Of a stretch of 64,000 nt of DNA, positions 22,445 through 30,903 are shown in pieces; the first letter of the stretch is position 1; the number at the start of each line of letters is the position of its first letter. The position numbers and the translations under genes were made by a program. The notes under the pieces were generated by a model. The model worked only from the letters and a program-made list of their open reading frames with translations, searched no databases and was not told the origin of the DNA. Origin of the DNA: Lumbricus rubellus (lineage: Eukaryota > Annelida > Clitellata > Crassiclitellata > Lumbricidae); NCBI GenBank assembly GCA_945859605.1, contig OX243818.1, positions 39,529,262 to 39,593,261 on the forward strand, given 5' to 3'.

Positions 22445-24352
22445 GGGTAAAGTGGGGTAATTTCGGCATGGGGCTAATTTCGGCACCCCCATGTAGCCGA
22501 GAAACTATCTTGCTCTAAGATTTCTCTATGGTTTGACTTCATAGATCTCAACATTATAATATTATAAAAGTTCAAAAACCAATTATAAATCACATTAAAA
22601 GCACTTTTGTTAAGTCATTTTTGTTTTGAAGCATTTTCGCAATAATTTTTCAATTCAGAGAAAACTCTGTTGAAAATTTGGTGTCGGTCACATAATTAAA
22701 TGTATTGATTTTTCTACAAGTATGGTCACCAGGGTGCATCATGCTGAACGATAATACGATGTATAGCTACAGATTATTTATTTTACCTACTTACAGAGTG
22801 ATGCCTACATATGAGGCAAATTTCGGCACTGACATCTTGGCTAATTCCGGCAGTGCCGAAATTTGCCCAGGGATGGTGCCGAAATTACCATTCTGCCTTA
22901 TTTCAATAGTTAGCGGGTTAATTATTAATTAATTTTTGCTTAGTACGTTGTGTTGATTTAGTAGCCGTTGTGTAATTAAAACGCACAAGGGTTTATTCAG
23001 GCAAAATGGATAATGATTTGAGTCAGAGAACTGTGCCAAGCTCTAAACGGAGACGATGGGCTCAGTGGTCGAACGATGAGATTAGGTTTTCAGTAAAGTC
23101 GGTACTAGTTGATGGGCGTTGAAAGAGAGCAGTTGCTAGGCCTATGCAGTTTCGGATCTTCAACGTAGATGAATCCACTGTTACTATTAACTTTTTGTCA
23201 CAAGCCAGGGGAAATGATTAGTCAACGTGGCAGACAAAACGTCGGCGGTTTTAAAACAGGCACATATAAGGGAAGACAGTAATCACCGTTTGTTGCGTCT
23301 CAGCCAGTGGCTTAAGTAAGCTTACATAGCACCAATGATAATATTTCCCAGAGTGAGAATCAGGCCAGAGTTCATTGCCTTAGAGCACCCATAGGAACCA
23401 TGGCAGCTGGTACAACAAGTATTTGGATTAAAGGCAGCGCGTATAACAGCGTCAAGGAAGAGGAAGGAAGACCTGAAAGATGAATATTGACATGTCAAGA
23501 GCAAAAGACCTCGATCAGAAATAGAGAAATTTGGAGAAGTCATTTAGTTCCTATGAGCCTCATCGTCGTCACTCGACTGACAGAAGAGAATAAAGAAGAA
23601 AGAAGAAGAAGATAGCAGCGTCTGAGTGTAGGCTACAGTATTTGAATATATTAATTATAATAGTATGTGATGTTATTACATGTATAAGATTCACTGAGGT
23701 TCTAATAGTTTGCTACAACCATGGCGCCTTCAAACTGGGAATCTGCTGTCGGAAATTCGTGTTATTACATGTGGGGCGCGGTGACGTAGTGAGTATTGTC
23801 GTTGCCTTGCAGCCGGAGGATTGCAGGTTCGAATCCACTTCAAGACGGCGCGTAAGGACCTTGGGCAAGTCCTTCACTCGCAATTTGCTCAGCGTTTCGG
23901 CGCGAAACTCCGATGCAGTGTCCGCGATGCAGTCGGGAGCGCCTCTGAATACAGAGAGCCTGAATGGGGCGTTATAGCAAGTGCAAATACAAGCATATAT
24001 GAATGCAAGTAAACACGTATGTAGCCACAATTTCGACCCATCTGTTTCATTTATCTTGCTTTAAACATATGGTTATCTTCTGTTTGGCTAATTTCGTCAC
24101 CCGTGCCGAAATTACCCACATGCCTTCCCGAAATTACCCTCCCCTGCGGGTAATTTCGGCATCTGAACGCCTTCACTTCTCATGTTATAACACGAATTTG
24201 CGAGAGCCGATTCACAGTTTAAAGGCGCCATTTCATTGCTTAGGGTTGCAGCAAACTATAGTAACCTCAGTGGATCTTAAAAATGCAATGACATCACATA
24301 GGCCCTATATTCGAAAAACTGCTTAAGGTGCCGAAATTACCCCATTTTACCC
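22445..24352. mobile_element. TA-flanked element with GGGTAAAGTGGGG ends
   Basis: The ends are GGGTAAAGTGGGGTAATTTC and its near-perfect complement (about 24 bp), flanked by TA (22443-22444 and 24353-24354). TAATTTCGGC words are repeated inside both ends. Without the element, the gene B-like frame rejoins at TACGACGA. A short basic reading frame at 23006-23121 (MDNDLSQ start, KRRRWAQWS) could be a remnant of a pogo-type DNA-binding domain, but this is weak. A SINE lies at 23771-23985. The class is most likely Tc1/mariner-pogo by the TA duplication. Confidence 0.7.
23771..23985 (+). mobile_element. tRNA-derived SINE
   Basis: A tRNA-like head (GGGGCGCGGTGACGTAGTGA, then B-box GGTTCGAATCC) is followed by a body containing GACCTTGGGCAAGTCCTTC. 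Related copies are at 15410-15490 (reverse) and 49908-50045. It is nested in the TA-flanked element. Confidence 0.55.
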
Positions 24353-24430
24353 TACGACGATGAAAGCAGACAACTAATCGTTGGAGGATATTCGGAAGAG
24401 GGAACAAATGCTTACACTTTAGTCTATAAT

Positions 24431-25330
24431 AAACTCATTTTCATAAACACATTGTGATATTCAAGCATAAAATAATTTATATACATTTTTGCTAAATATT
24501 CCATTAATATTCAATTGTGTATTTTGACCCTTGATTATTGTCTGATCGTTTCCAAAGCATCTGTACTGGAGAAAAATTCAGAAACGTGTAAGACGTACAT
24601 GTAGTGGGCGTTTTGTGGACAAGAAAGATGACTCTTCAATAAGATTAAAGAAGCAATAACTTATAGGCCTAATTGTTTTTAATGAATGATTTTCTTAAAA
24701 GTAATTGAGACGATTTTGTTGAGTTATATGACTTATATCTCAAATAACTGTTGTGAAAATAAAGGACTCCAAATCGTCAGGCAATCATGTTTTATCATTG
24801 TTTTTTTACCTGAGATATCTATAATCTCAGGTTTCAGATATTAATGAGAAATTTTAACTCTGGAGTGGTCATCCATGTCAAGATCTGGAAGAACGAAGTG
24901 CTGTGGACGGCAACAGCATTGAAACGCTAAATGTAAACTGACTGGTTTCTCTTGGTTCGCCTGGAATTTGATCCAAGAAGCTTCCCAGGTCCGCGAGAAA
25001 TGCCTGTCCCTTGGCGTTAATTGGGCCCATTATTTTAAAGCCAATTGGACAAAGTGGCAAGGTTGCATCAGTTGTGCATCAGTTGTGCGTATTATTTTTT
25101 TCTGACTTCAGGCAGTTCCGCAGCGCACCCCGTCCGACTGAAGGAAGTGGCTAGATAAAAGGTAGCCACAGTGTCTGCAACAGTAGTGTGACCCCCAGGT
25201 CAAAGAACGACCTGAGTACCATGGTTAAATTTGCTCATATCCGTAACTCAGGTGTTGTTCTAAGTTCCACCATAATTATATGTCCGTAGTTATCAGATCA
25301 AATTCTTCATAGGTCATTTATTTTAGCTAG
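24431..25330. other. 3' flank of B' and unassigned repeat fragments
   Basis: The first 400 bases parallel the 3' flank of gene B (15011-15400). A minus-strand open stretch at 24878-25060 contains GQAFLADLG and EPRET, which resembles a widespread retroelement tail, but I cannot name the family. No host gene is seen. Confidence 0.4.
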
Positions 25331-25448
25331 TTAACCCTCAGGCTACCACGCTATTTTTGTAACACTGACTACCAAAAGGGGGGGTGGTTACCACCCCCCC
25401 CCTGGATTTTGGGTTTGGTTTGAGATATCATAACTTGTAATACACCTA

Positions 25449-25497
25449 AGTAGAACAGGAATAAGGCATTTGACTCATTTGACCAGTACAGCCTTGA
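25449..25497 (+). repeat. Polinton left terminal inverted repeat (perfect part)
   Basis: 49 bp, perfectly complementary to 41521-41569. Inside it follow two to three 31-bp tandem units ending in CAGTACAGCCTTGA to about 25590. Similarity between the two ends continues imperfectly through the SAP-like genes. Confidence 0.9.
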
Positions 25498-25686
25498 CCG
25501 TCGGACAATTTGACCAGTACAGCCTTGACCGTCGGACAATTTGACCAGTATAGCCTTGAGTTTCGTCCATTTGACCAATACCAGCCATAAAAATTGAGTG
25601 CCCGCGCAGTTCAGCCAATGTCAGCCTTACTTTTTCAAAATCATGGAATATCCAACTCGGCTTAAAGACAAGATATTCCAATAAAA

Positions 25687-26106
25687 ATGGACTACTCGAA
25701 TAAAACTGTTACTGAATTACGAAAAATCGCCGAGCAGAGCGGCATGGATGGATATTTTACAAGACAGCGGAAAGCGGAGTTGATTGCTAAAATTGACGTC
25801 CACAGCACATCTTCAATTCCGTGTAATGTTAGTTTGCTCGACACCGACGAACGCCCATGCGAGATCATCACCGTCGTTGAGCGTCGACGCAATGGAAACT
25901 CATCCCCATGTGACGCAAGTTTGATCGACACCGACGAACACCCATGCGAGATCATCGCCGTTAATTGCCGACGCAATGGAAACTCATTCCCATGTGAGGC
26001 ATGTTTGATCGACACCGACGAACGCCCATGCAAGTATATCGTCGTTGAGCGTCTACGCAATGGAACCCTGTGTAAATTTATTTTGCTCTGCGGCCCCGAC
26101 GACTGA
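25687..26106 (+). CDS. SAP-like terminal-repeat protein (left)
   Basis: The 139-residue protein has an N-terminal SAP/Rho-N-like helical motif (TVTELRKIAEQSG, then RKAELIAKI by about residue 36). Three repeats of about 28-29 residues encoded by 84-87-bp units follow; each has LIDTDERPC or a close variant and a basic RRNGNS. SAP-type motifs bind DNA, so a role at the termini is possible, but that is inference. The same motif occurs in the gene at the other end (41005-41322) and twice in the N-terminus of the polymerase. The start is chosen at the ATG following AATAAAA. Nothing indicates the function of the cysteine-bearing repeats. Confidence 0.65.
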   Translation: MDYSNKTVTELRKIAEQSGMDGYFTRQRKAELIAKIDVHSTSSIPCNVSLLDTDERPCEIITVVERRRNGNSSPCDASLIDTDEHPCEIIAVNCRRNGNSFPCEACLIDTDERPCKYIVVERLRNGTLCKFILLCGPDD

Positions 26107-26746
26107 TTCTATGCGGTGTAAACACAACGGGCGTATTTTCCCGTGAAACTTTTTTCATATGTTTTGGCAACCGCCTCGGCATCTGAAAAACGAAAGCGAA
26201 AACACAAAAGTTCATGCAGCTGTCTCTTTCACGTCTCTAACGTAGGCCTATTTTGGACAAACTCACTGCCATTATACATAGGTCTAATCAACATCATCAT
26301 CATCACCACCACCATCATCACCACCACCATCATCATCAACATCATCGTAGTCATCATCATCGCAGTCATCATCATCATCGCCGCCACCGCCACCACCACC
26401 GCCACCACCACCACCGCCACCGCCACCACCGCCATCATCATCAACATCATCATCGTCGTTGTCGTTGGTAGGAGAGAGACGTGCAAGCTCTGTACAAAAT
26501 TTCGCAGATCGGCATTCAGTAGAAAATGTTTCGTGTCACGCTTAGGACAGAATAGTAAATGTGTGACACGAAATCTCTCGGTCACAGGGTATCTAGTTAT
26601 AGTCTGACGTCATAGGACCGCCCTCCCGCCATAGCCACTCACAGTCAAGTGATAGAGCGCAATAATGGTGGGATTTACCAGTTTCGATATTAATTATCGT
26701 AAGTAGTAGGGAATGTTGGTGTCTGGCGTATTTTGTCATAATCGTC
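26107..26746. repeat. Polinton gap with CAT/CAC trinucleotide array
   Basis: Between convergent genes. A (CAT/CAC)n tract spans about 26290-26465 and produces His-rich or Met-rich frames that I do not call. A TGACGTCA palindrome lies at about 26605-26612. No gene is supported. Confidence 0.6.
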
Positions 26747-27682
26747 TCACAATGTCAGCAAGTCATCATTTTCGATCCAAGAATTGAACGAGTCTGGATA
26801 GCCCAACCACTTCACGAGACATTTCTTCCCGCGTTTCCTAATCACTTTTTCGATTCTGAATATTTCTTGAGTTGTTTTCTGTAGCTCCTGCTCATAGAAT
26901 GACCCCTGTATTTCCTCAGAATTAGAATCAGTAATCTTGTAAGTTGGCGGAACTGTATATTGAACCTGAGATACTACAAAAACCTCCTCGGTCCATCTAG
27001 GTATATATCCTTTGTCAAAAATGTTCTTCTTCCTAGTTATTCTGACTCGATCGCCGATTGTAAACTTTGGCGTAATAGGCTCTGAAATCTCGTCGCCGTA
27101 TAAATTCATAAATACCGTCTTTTCGTTCACTTTCATACTAGCCTTCGCGGGAGTCATTTTGACCGAAGAATGTCTCGTGTCATTATAATTACTAACCATC
27201 TCATCTAATACATCGATATATCTTCTAGTTGAATTAGCTGTGAAGTACTTGAACATCTTCTCTTTCATCGTACGCACCCATCTTTCTACGATACAACTTT
27301 TGCTCTCGTTCTCGGTAGAATACAGCTCGACTAAATTCTTTACGTTTTTGTTATAAAATTCTTTCCCTTTGTCGCACCAAACTTTGACTGGCTGTCGACC
27401 ACCCCCGAGTATCTTCACGAACCCATCAGCTGTAGACTTCCCACTCTTGTCATGTAATGGAACGATCCACCCATACTTGGAAAACACATCTATGACGGTC
27501 AATAGAAATTTCACGCCATCATTATCTCTAGCGAGAGCCTGCATGTCGATTAGATCGGCTGCCCAAATCTGGTCAATCCCACCAACACGGACCCGCCTCG
27601 TCCTAAAATTTCTCACTACTGGTTTGTGTAGTTCATTCGCTAATTGATTAGTCCATTTCAGGTCCTGCTGTAATTCTTGGCT
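26747..27682 (-). CDS. Polinton integrase (DDE type, chromodomain)
   Basis: This is a retroviral-type integrase core. From the codon at 27616, the catalytic acidic residues are Asp21 (IWAADLID), Asp82 (VWCDKGKEF) and Glu111 (SCIVERWVRT). A C-terminal chromodomain has IEKVIRKRGKKCLVKWLGYP. The Asp-Glu spacing is 28 residues, shorter than the usual 33-35, and may impair catalysis. No ATG precedes the first catalytic residue; the first in-frame ATG is two codons after Leu-Ile-Asp. The frame stays open upstream into the end of the Zn-ribbon/PLA2-like gene, in the -1 frame, and meets an A-run slippery sequence at 27682-27691. It is therefore probably made by a -1 frameshift from that gene, or from a GTG, or it has suffered a 1-bp deletion. 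Confidence 0.82.
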   Translation of the reverse strand, partial: SQELQQDLKWTNQLANELHKPVVRNFRTRRVRVGGIDQIWAADLIDMQALARDNDGVKFLLTVIDVFSKYGWIVPLHDKSGKSTADGFVKILGGGRQPVKVWCDKGKEFYNKNVKNLVELYSTENESKSCIVERWVRTMKEKMFKYFTANSTRRYIDVLDEMVSNYNDTRHSSVKMTPAKASMKVNEKTVFMNLYGDEISEPITPKFTIGDRVRITRKKNIFDKGYIPRWTEEVFVVSQVQYTVPPTYKITDSNSEEIQGSFYEQELQKTTQEIFRIEKVIRKRGKKCLVKWLGYPDSFNSWIENDDLLTL

Positions 27683-28200
27683 TTTTTTAAACCTAGCCCG
27701 AGACTCGTTTTAGCGGATAAAATAGGTTTTACTATCGCCCTCTCTACGCGTTCCCGCAAGCTTGGATTAGGTATATTATTCAACTGGTTTATCATTACTC
27801 TATCGGCGACATTCCTAGAAGCCGTATCAGTGTGTTGATTGTATGCCAGGTCGTGAACGTATGCCGCACTATCTACCCTGTTTATAGGTTTGCTCCAATC
27901 TTTGGGGGTTTCGTTGGCATTCAGACGCAAATCTAGTCTAGTACCGGGACCAGTAAACTGATGGCCTGGCAAATGTACCTCACCAGCAAACTTGGCCCAA
28001 GGTAATTTAATGTTGCTAGTGGCAGCGTTCAGCGAACTAACTAGATCCCCACCTTGCGCAACAGCGGGCGCCTTCACGAATTGAGTTTTTGTTTTCCCGC
28101 ATACGACGCAAACACCTCTGAGCATCGATCTCCCATTATTAGCCACGGCGTTCTGCACATCTGTCGTCTGGGTCTGTTTTTTACATTTTACGCAATACAT
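27658..28200 (-). CDS. Zn-ribbon + phospholipase A2-like protein
   Basis: The 180-residue protein starts at MYCVKC. Residues 3, 6, 31 and 34 are cysteines in two CxxC pairs (a DUF5679-style Zn ribbon). A PLA2-like domain follows, with the loop GPGTRLDLRLN (84-94) and the helix with the catalytic pair in VHDLAY (His116-Asp117). Parvoviral VP1 and adintovirus PLA2 domains use the same two motifs to breach endosomal membranes; the role here is inferred. It is divergent from the ATPase gene across a 28-bp AT-rich spacer. The open frame extends upstream of this ATG, but that part is antisense to the ATPase and is left out. Its 3' end overlaps the integrase in the -1 frame at a canonical slippery run. 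Confidence 0.78.
   Translation of the reverse strand: MYCVKCKKQTQTTDVQNAVANNGRSMLRGVCVVCGKTKTQFVKAPAVAQGGDLVSSLNAATSNIKLPWAKFAGEVHLPGHQFTGPGTRLDLRLNANETPKDWSKPINRVDSAAYVHDLAYNQHTDTASRNVADRVMINQLNNIPNPSLRERVERAIVKPILSAKTSLGLGLKKAKNYSRT
27682..27691 (-). promoter_or_regulatory. Candidate -1 ribosomal frameshift site
   Basis: On the minus strand the sequence TTTAAAAAAAG is read TTA AAA AAA G in the PLA2-like frame. It contains T TTA AAA and A AAA AAA, both of the X XXY YYZ form. A -1 slip at either enters the integrase frame. The combined length, 1454 nt plus one re-read base, is 485 whole codons including stop. I see no strong downstream hairpin or pseudoknot. Confidence 0.5.
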
Positions 28201-28228
28201 TTCGTTTTTAATAATATATATTTTTAAA

Positions 28229-29017
28229 ATGGAGATTAGAGATATGAGTTGGGGCACAGCGCTCTCGAAAAGATTCAACAATCCGTTGTTACCAAAAAGC
28301 ATACGTGGTTTGATAGTTGGGAAATCGGCGTGTGGAAAAACAACGCTTCTTCTCAATCTTTTACTCAGGCCAGACTGGTTGGATTATAATAACTTACAAG
28401 TATTCGGCACTTCTCTGTTTCAACCGGAATATCGTATTATCAAAAAAGCATACGAAGAAAAATTACCGAAAGCAGCGATCGTTCGGTTGTTCGAGCACCG
28501 AGATGAAATCGTGGGCCTAAATGCGTCACCAGACCTTGTTATGGAGGAAATGGCAAAAAACTCAGAAGCTAAATCCGATATAATTGCCAAGTTCTTTGAG
28601 AGCGCCGACGATGTACCAGACCCGAGAGATCTGAGCTCCGAAAAGAAGAACCTGATGATTTTTGACGATCTTCAATTGGAAAAACAAAACAAATGTGAAA
28701 CGTATTATAATCGGGGCAGGCATAGTAATGTAGATTGTTTTTACCTCGCCCAGAATTATTTCAAATTACCGCGCCAAACAATCAGAGAAAATGCAAACTT
28801 TATTTGCCTGTTCAAACAAGACCTGAAAAATTGTAATCATATTTACAACGATCACGTGAGTACAGACATGGCGAAAGATGAATTTAGAAAACTATGCAAA
28901 ACAGTATGGGAGCAACCTCACGGATTCGTGGTTTTAGACCTGACTAGCGACAAGTACAATGGTAAATACCGATGCGGACTCGATGAATTTTATATAATCG
29001 AGGATCCGCCATTGTAA
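28229..29017 (+). CDS. Genome-packaging ATPase (FtsK/HerA, A32-like)
   Basis: The 262-residue protein has a Walker A motif GKSACGKTT (residues 31-39) and Walker B LMIFDD (142-147). The conserved downstream region has NVDCFYLAQNYFKLP, which carries the sensor-type Gln. This family pumps DNA into capsids in Polintons, virophages, poxviruses and giant viruses. Length is normal. The start follows ATTTTTAAA. It opens the rightward run of virion genes and shares a short divergent spacer with the Zn-ribbon/PLA2-like gene. No lesion is visible. Confidence 0.92.
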   Translation: MEIRDMSWGTALSKRFNNPLLPKSIRGLIVGKSACGKTTLLLNLLLRPDWLDYNNLQVFGTSLFQPEYRIIKKAYEEKLPKAAIVRLFEHRDEIVGLNASPDLVMEEMAKNSEAKSDIIAKFFESADDVPDPRDLSSEKKNLMIFDDLQLEKQNKCETYYNRGRHSNVDCFYLAQNYFKLPRQTIRENANFICLFKQDLKNCNHIYNDHVSTDMAKDEFRKLCKTVWEQPHGFVVLDLTSDKYNGKYRCGLDEFYIIEDPPL

Positions 29018-29038
29018 AAATTGTATTGTATAGTAAAA

Positions 29039-29836
29039 ATGGAATCATCGCTTCTCAAACAGATATCGGAAAACACGGAAAAGACGGCCTGCAACACGGA
29101 ACCAAAAACATCATTTTCCATTTTTCTCAGTGAAAAGAGCACGCGAATCAGAACGAAGTTTAATCCACTACTCGAACTGGAGAAGAATAAGAAATATGAA
29201 ATGGCCTTAGTTGCCCTCGAGACGTACTATTCTTTTCCGAATATCGACGCGACAAACAACGGCTTCAGGTATTCGCCGAATTCCGGCACAGATTGGGTAA
29301 ACATTGAAGTTCCAGAGGGTTGCTATGAAATAACGGATATCAACGAATATATACAGAGAGTCATGCGGGAGAATGGGCATTTCGACGTAGTAAATGGCGC
29401 TTACTGTATCTCAATAGCACCAAACACCAATACCCTGAGGTCTGTGCTAAATATAACGGTAGAGGGCTATAAGGTTGACTTTATGCCAGAGAATTCGATA
29501 GGAAGGGTTCTAGGGTTTGAGAAATGGATCTATTGGGATGGCTATAATGAATCGGAGGACTTGGTGAATATAATGAGTGTAAGCAGCCTGAGAGTGACCA
29601 GCGACATTATCGGGTCTTCGTACACTAACGGAACATCGGAAAACGTGATATATTCTTTTTTCCCGAACGTAGGCCCGGGTTACAAGATTATCGAAGTGCC
29701 GCATAATTTGATATATCTCCCGATTTTGCTATCTACAATTTCAACGATGGAAACGAGGCTCACAGACCAACACGGGAACCTACTAAATCTTCGAGGTGAA
29801 GAATTGGCGATTCGATTTCACATCAGAGAAGTTTGA
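29039..29836 (+). CDS. Penton-like minor capsid protein (single jelly roll)
   Basis: 265 residues from the ATG at 29039, which follows GTATAGTAAAA; an in-frame ATG at 29021 would add six residues. The motif YEMALVALETYYSFPNI and a following IEVPEGCYEITDI are hallmarks I associate with the Polinton minor capsid/penton family. The predicted make-up is beta-rich. The position right after the packaging ATPase fits a virion gene. The assignment rests on family memory and context, not on a structure prediction. Confidence 0.65.
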   Translation: MESSLLKQISENTEKTACNTEPKTSFSIFLSEKSTRIRTKFNPLLELEKNKKYEMALVALETYYSFPNIDATNNGFRYSPNSGTDWVNIEVPEGCYEITDINEYIQRVMRENGHFDVVNGAYCISIAPNTNTLRSVLNITVEGYKVDFMPENSIGRVLGFEKWIYWDGYNESEDLVNIMSVSSLRVTSDIIGSSYTNGTSENVIYSFFPNVGPGYKIIEVPHNLIYLPILLSTISTMETRLTDQHGNLLNLRGEELAIRFHIREV

Positions 29837-29860
29837 AAGTTTTTGTAATTTATTAATAAA

Positions 29861-30457
29861 ATGAATCGTTACATGGGCGTAAAAGTTAATATTTCAGAAG
29901 CGCAACAAGACAAAATTAAAAGATCACTTGAAGCGGGAACCGGCGTGAGTATCAAACTATCGCACGATGATTTGAATGGTGAACACGTTTTGGCTCTCAC
30001 CCAGGCGCAAATCAATAAAATGGCAGTGGCCTACCAAAAAGGAACTGGCATGATTATTAAAATGAGTAAAACGCAATTGGAGAACAACAGGAAAGTCGAA
30101 GGTGGATTCATAGGCGCTATACTTCCGTTTCTAGCGACAGCGGGACGGTTCCTTCTTGGTAGCGTACTGCCTAGTTTAGCACAGGGCGCATTAGGTGGGT
30201 TAGGTGCTGCGGCTGGATCGAAACTTGTCGATAAAATCAGCGGTTCGGGTGTAATGTATGTCAAGAAAGGTGACATAGCGTGTAAAATAAGAGCGGCCGG
30301 ATCCGGTTTGTACTTGTCTCCGTGGCAAAAAGGCGCATCGATAATGGGATCCGGGCTTTACATGAAAACAGGGTCGGGCTATGTGAGTGGCGAAGGACTT
30401 TTGCTCGGCCCCAACTCGCCGTTTCGAAACATTCCGATTCTCGGCATGATATTATAA
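29861..30457 (+). CDS. Membrane-active core-like protein (pX/pVI-like)
   Basis: The 198-residue protein has a polar N-terminal half with two degenerate repeats (GTGVSIKLSHDDLN and GTGMIIKMSKTQLEN). A hydrophobic, glycine/alanine-rich segment follows at residues 81-120 (GGFIGAILPFLATAGRFLLG start). Adintoviruses and adenoviruses carry comparable virion proteins that disrupt membranes. A lytic or core role is inference. The start follows TTTATTAATAAA. The C-terminal third is rich in Gly-Ser (GSGLYL repeats). Confidence 0.55.
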   Translation: MNRYMGVKVNISEAQQDKIKRSLEAGTGVSIKLSHDDLNGEHVLALTQAQINKMAVAYQKGTGMIIKMSKTQLENNRKVEGGFIGAILPFLATAGRFLLGSVLPSLAQGALGGLGAAAGSKLVDKISGSGVMYVKKGDIACKIRAAGSGLYLSPWQKGASIMGSGLYMKTGSGYVSGEGLLLGPNSPFRNIPILGMIL

Positions 30458-30472
30458 ATTATCATATGTAAA

Positions 30473-30874
30473 ATGTCGAGACCAATACACAAATTTGGAA
30501 CTAAACCAACTAGACCGGTAGAGGTTAGAACGCAGCCAGTTTCAGTCTTTTGGAAGATTACGAGCGGTGTTACTCACACCCCAAATAGACAACTGGGGGG
30601 TATGCGATGGGAGATTTTTGCGCAAAATGATATCACGATACAACCAAAGGCGGCAAATACGCTAAGGCTTGGACTCGGTGTAGAAATGTCGGCGGGTCTT
30701 TGTCTCGTTTCCCTCAGACAGAGTATCAAAGAACGACGCTGCAGCTTACTAGACGGAGTGATTTCAGAAGATGTGGTTGTTGATGATATCATAGTTTCCA
30801 TTCAAAACAACTCCGATTCGGCGGTAACTATAAACCAAGGAGATTCGCTATGTTTTGTAAATTATCAGCGGTAA
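30473..30874 (+). CDS. dUTPase-fold protein with altered active site
   Basis: The 133-residue protein has the strand pattern of trimeric dUTPases: a GLGVEM segment at residues 67-72, GVISEDVVV at 95-103 where dUTPases have the uracil-binding loop, and INQGDSLCFV at 120-129 where the conserved GDRIAQ region lies. The catalytic Asp-Tyr of motif 3 and the usual motif 4 residues are not present. I infer a dUTPase-like fold without activity, perhaps a structural or regulatory derivative. Start follows ATCATATGTAAA. It sits among virion genes. Confidence 0.55.
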   Translation: MSRPIHKFGTKPTRPVEVRTQPVSVFWKITSGVTHTPNRQLGGMRWEIFAQNDITIQPKAANTLRLGLGVEMSAGLCLVSLRQSIKERRCSLLDGVISEDVVVDDIIVSIQNNSDSAVTINQGDSLCFVNYQR

Positions 30875-30903
30875 AAAAATATATATTGCTAATAAATAAA
30901 AGA

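Larger units (their letters stand above)
20512..24430 (+). pseudogene. Gene B': truncated and disrupted copy of gene B
   Basis: Homology to gene B begins inside the end of the TRADD-N-like exon (TTCAAGAAAACAGTC then the same GC donor) and continues through the intron to a propeller exon starting at about 21138. The propeller is broken three times: by a foldback element (21284-21760), by a TTAA tetranucleotide duplication that turns the CTTAAG of relatives into CTTAATTAAG and creates a stop at about 22362, and by a 1.9-kb TA-flanked element (22445-24352). The last about 25 codons resume at 24355. The 3' flank to about 24840 still aligns with that of gene B. There is no CARD exon. The segment 21836-22363 remains open and close to gene B. 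A functional product is unlikely. Confidence 0.8.

Noticed and set aside
26143..26607. His-, Ile/Thr- and Met-rich frames in the Polinton left part
   Set aside because: Generated by a CAT/CAC trinucleotide array; no conserved Polinton gene matches.
28201..28356. N-terminal extension of the Zn-ribbon/PLA2-like gene to 28356
   Set aside because: Antisense to the ATPase start; the Zn-ribbon family begins at the MYCVKC methionine, and an AT-rich divergent spacer lies in between.
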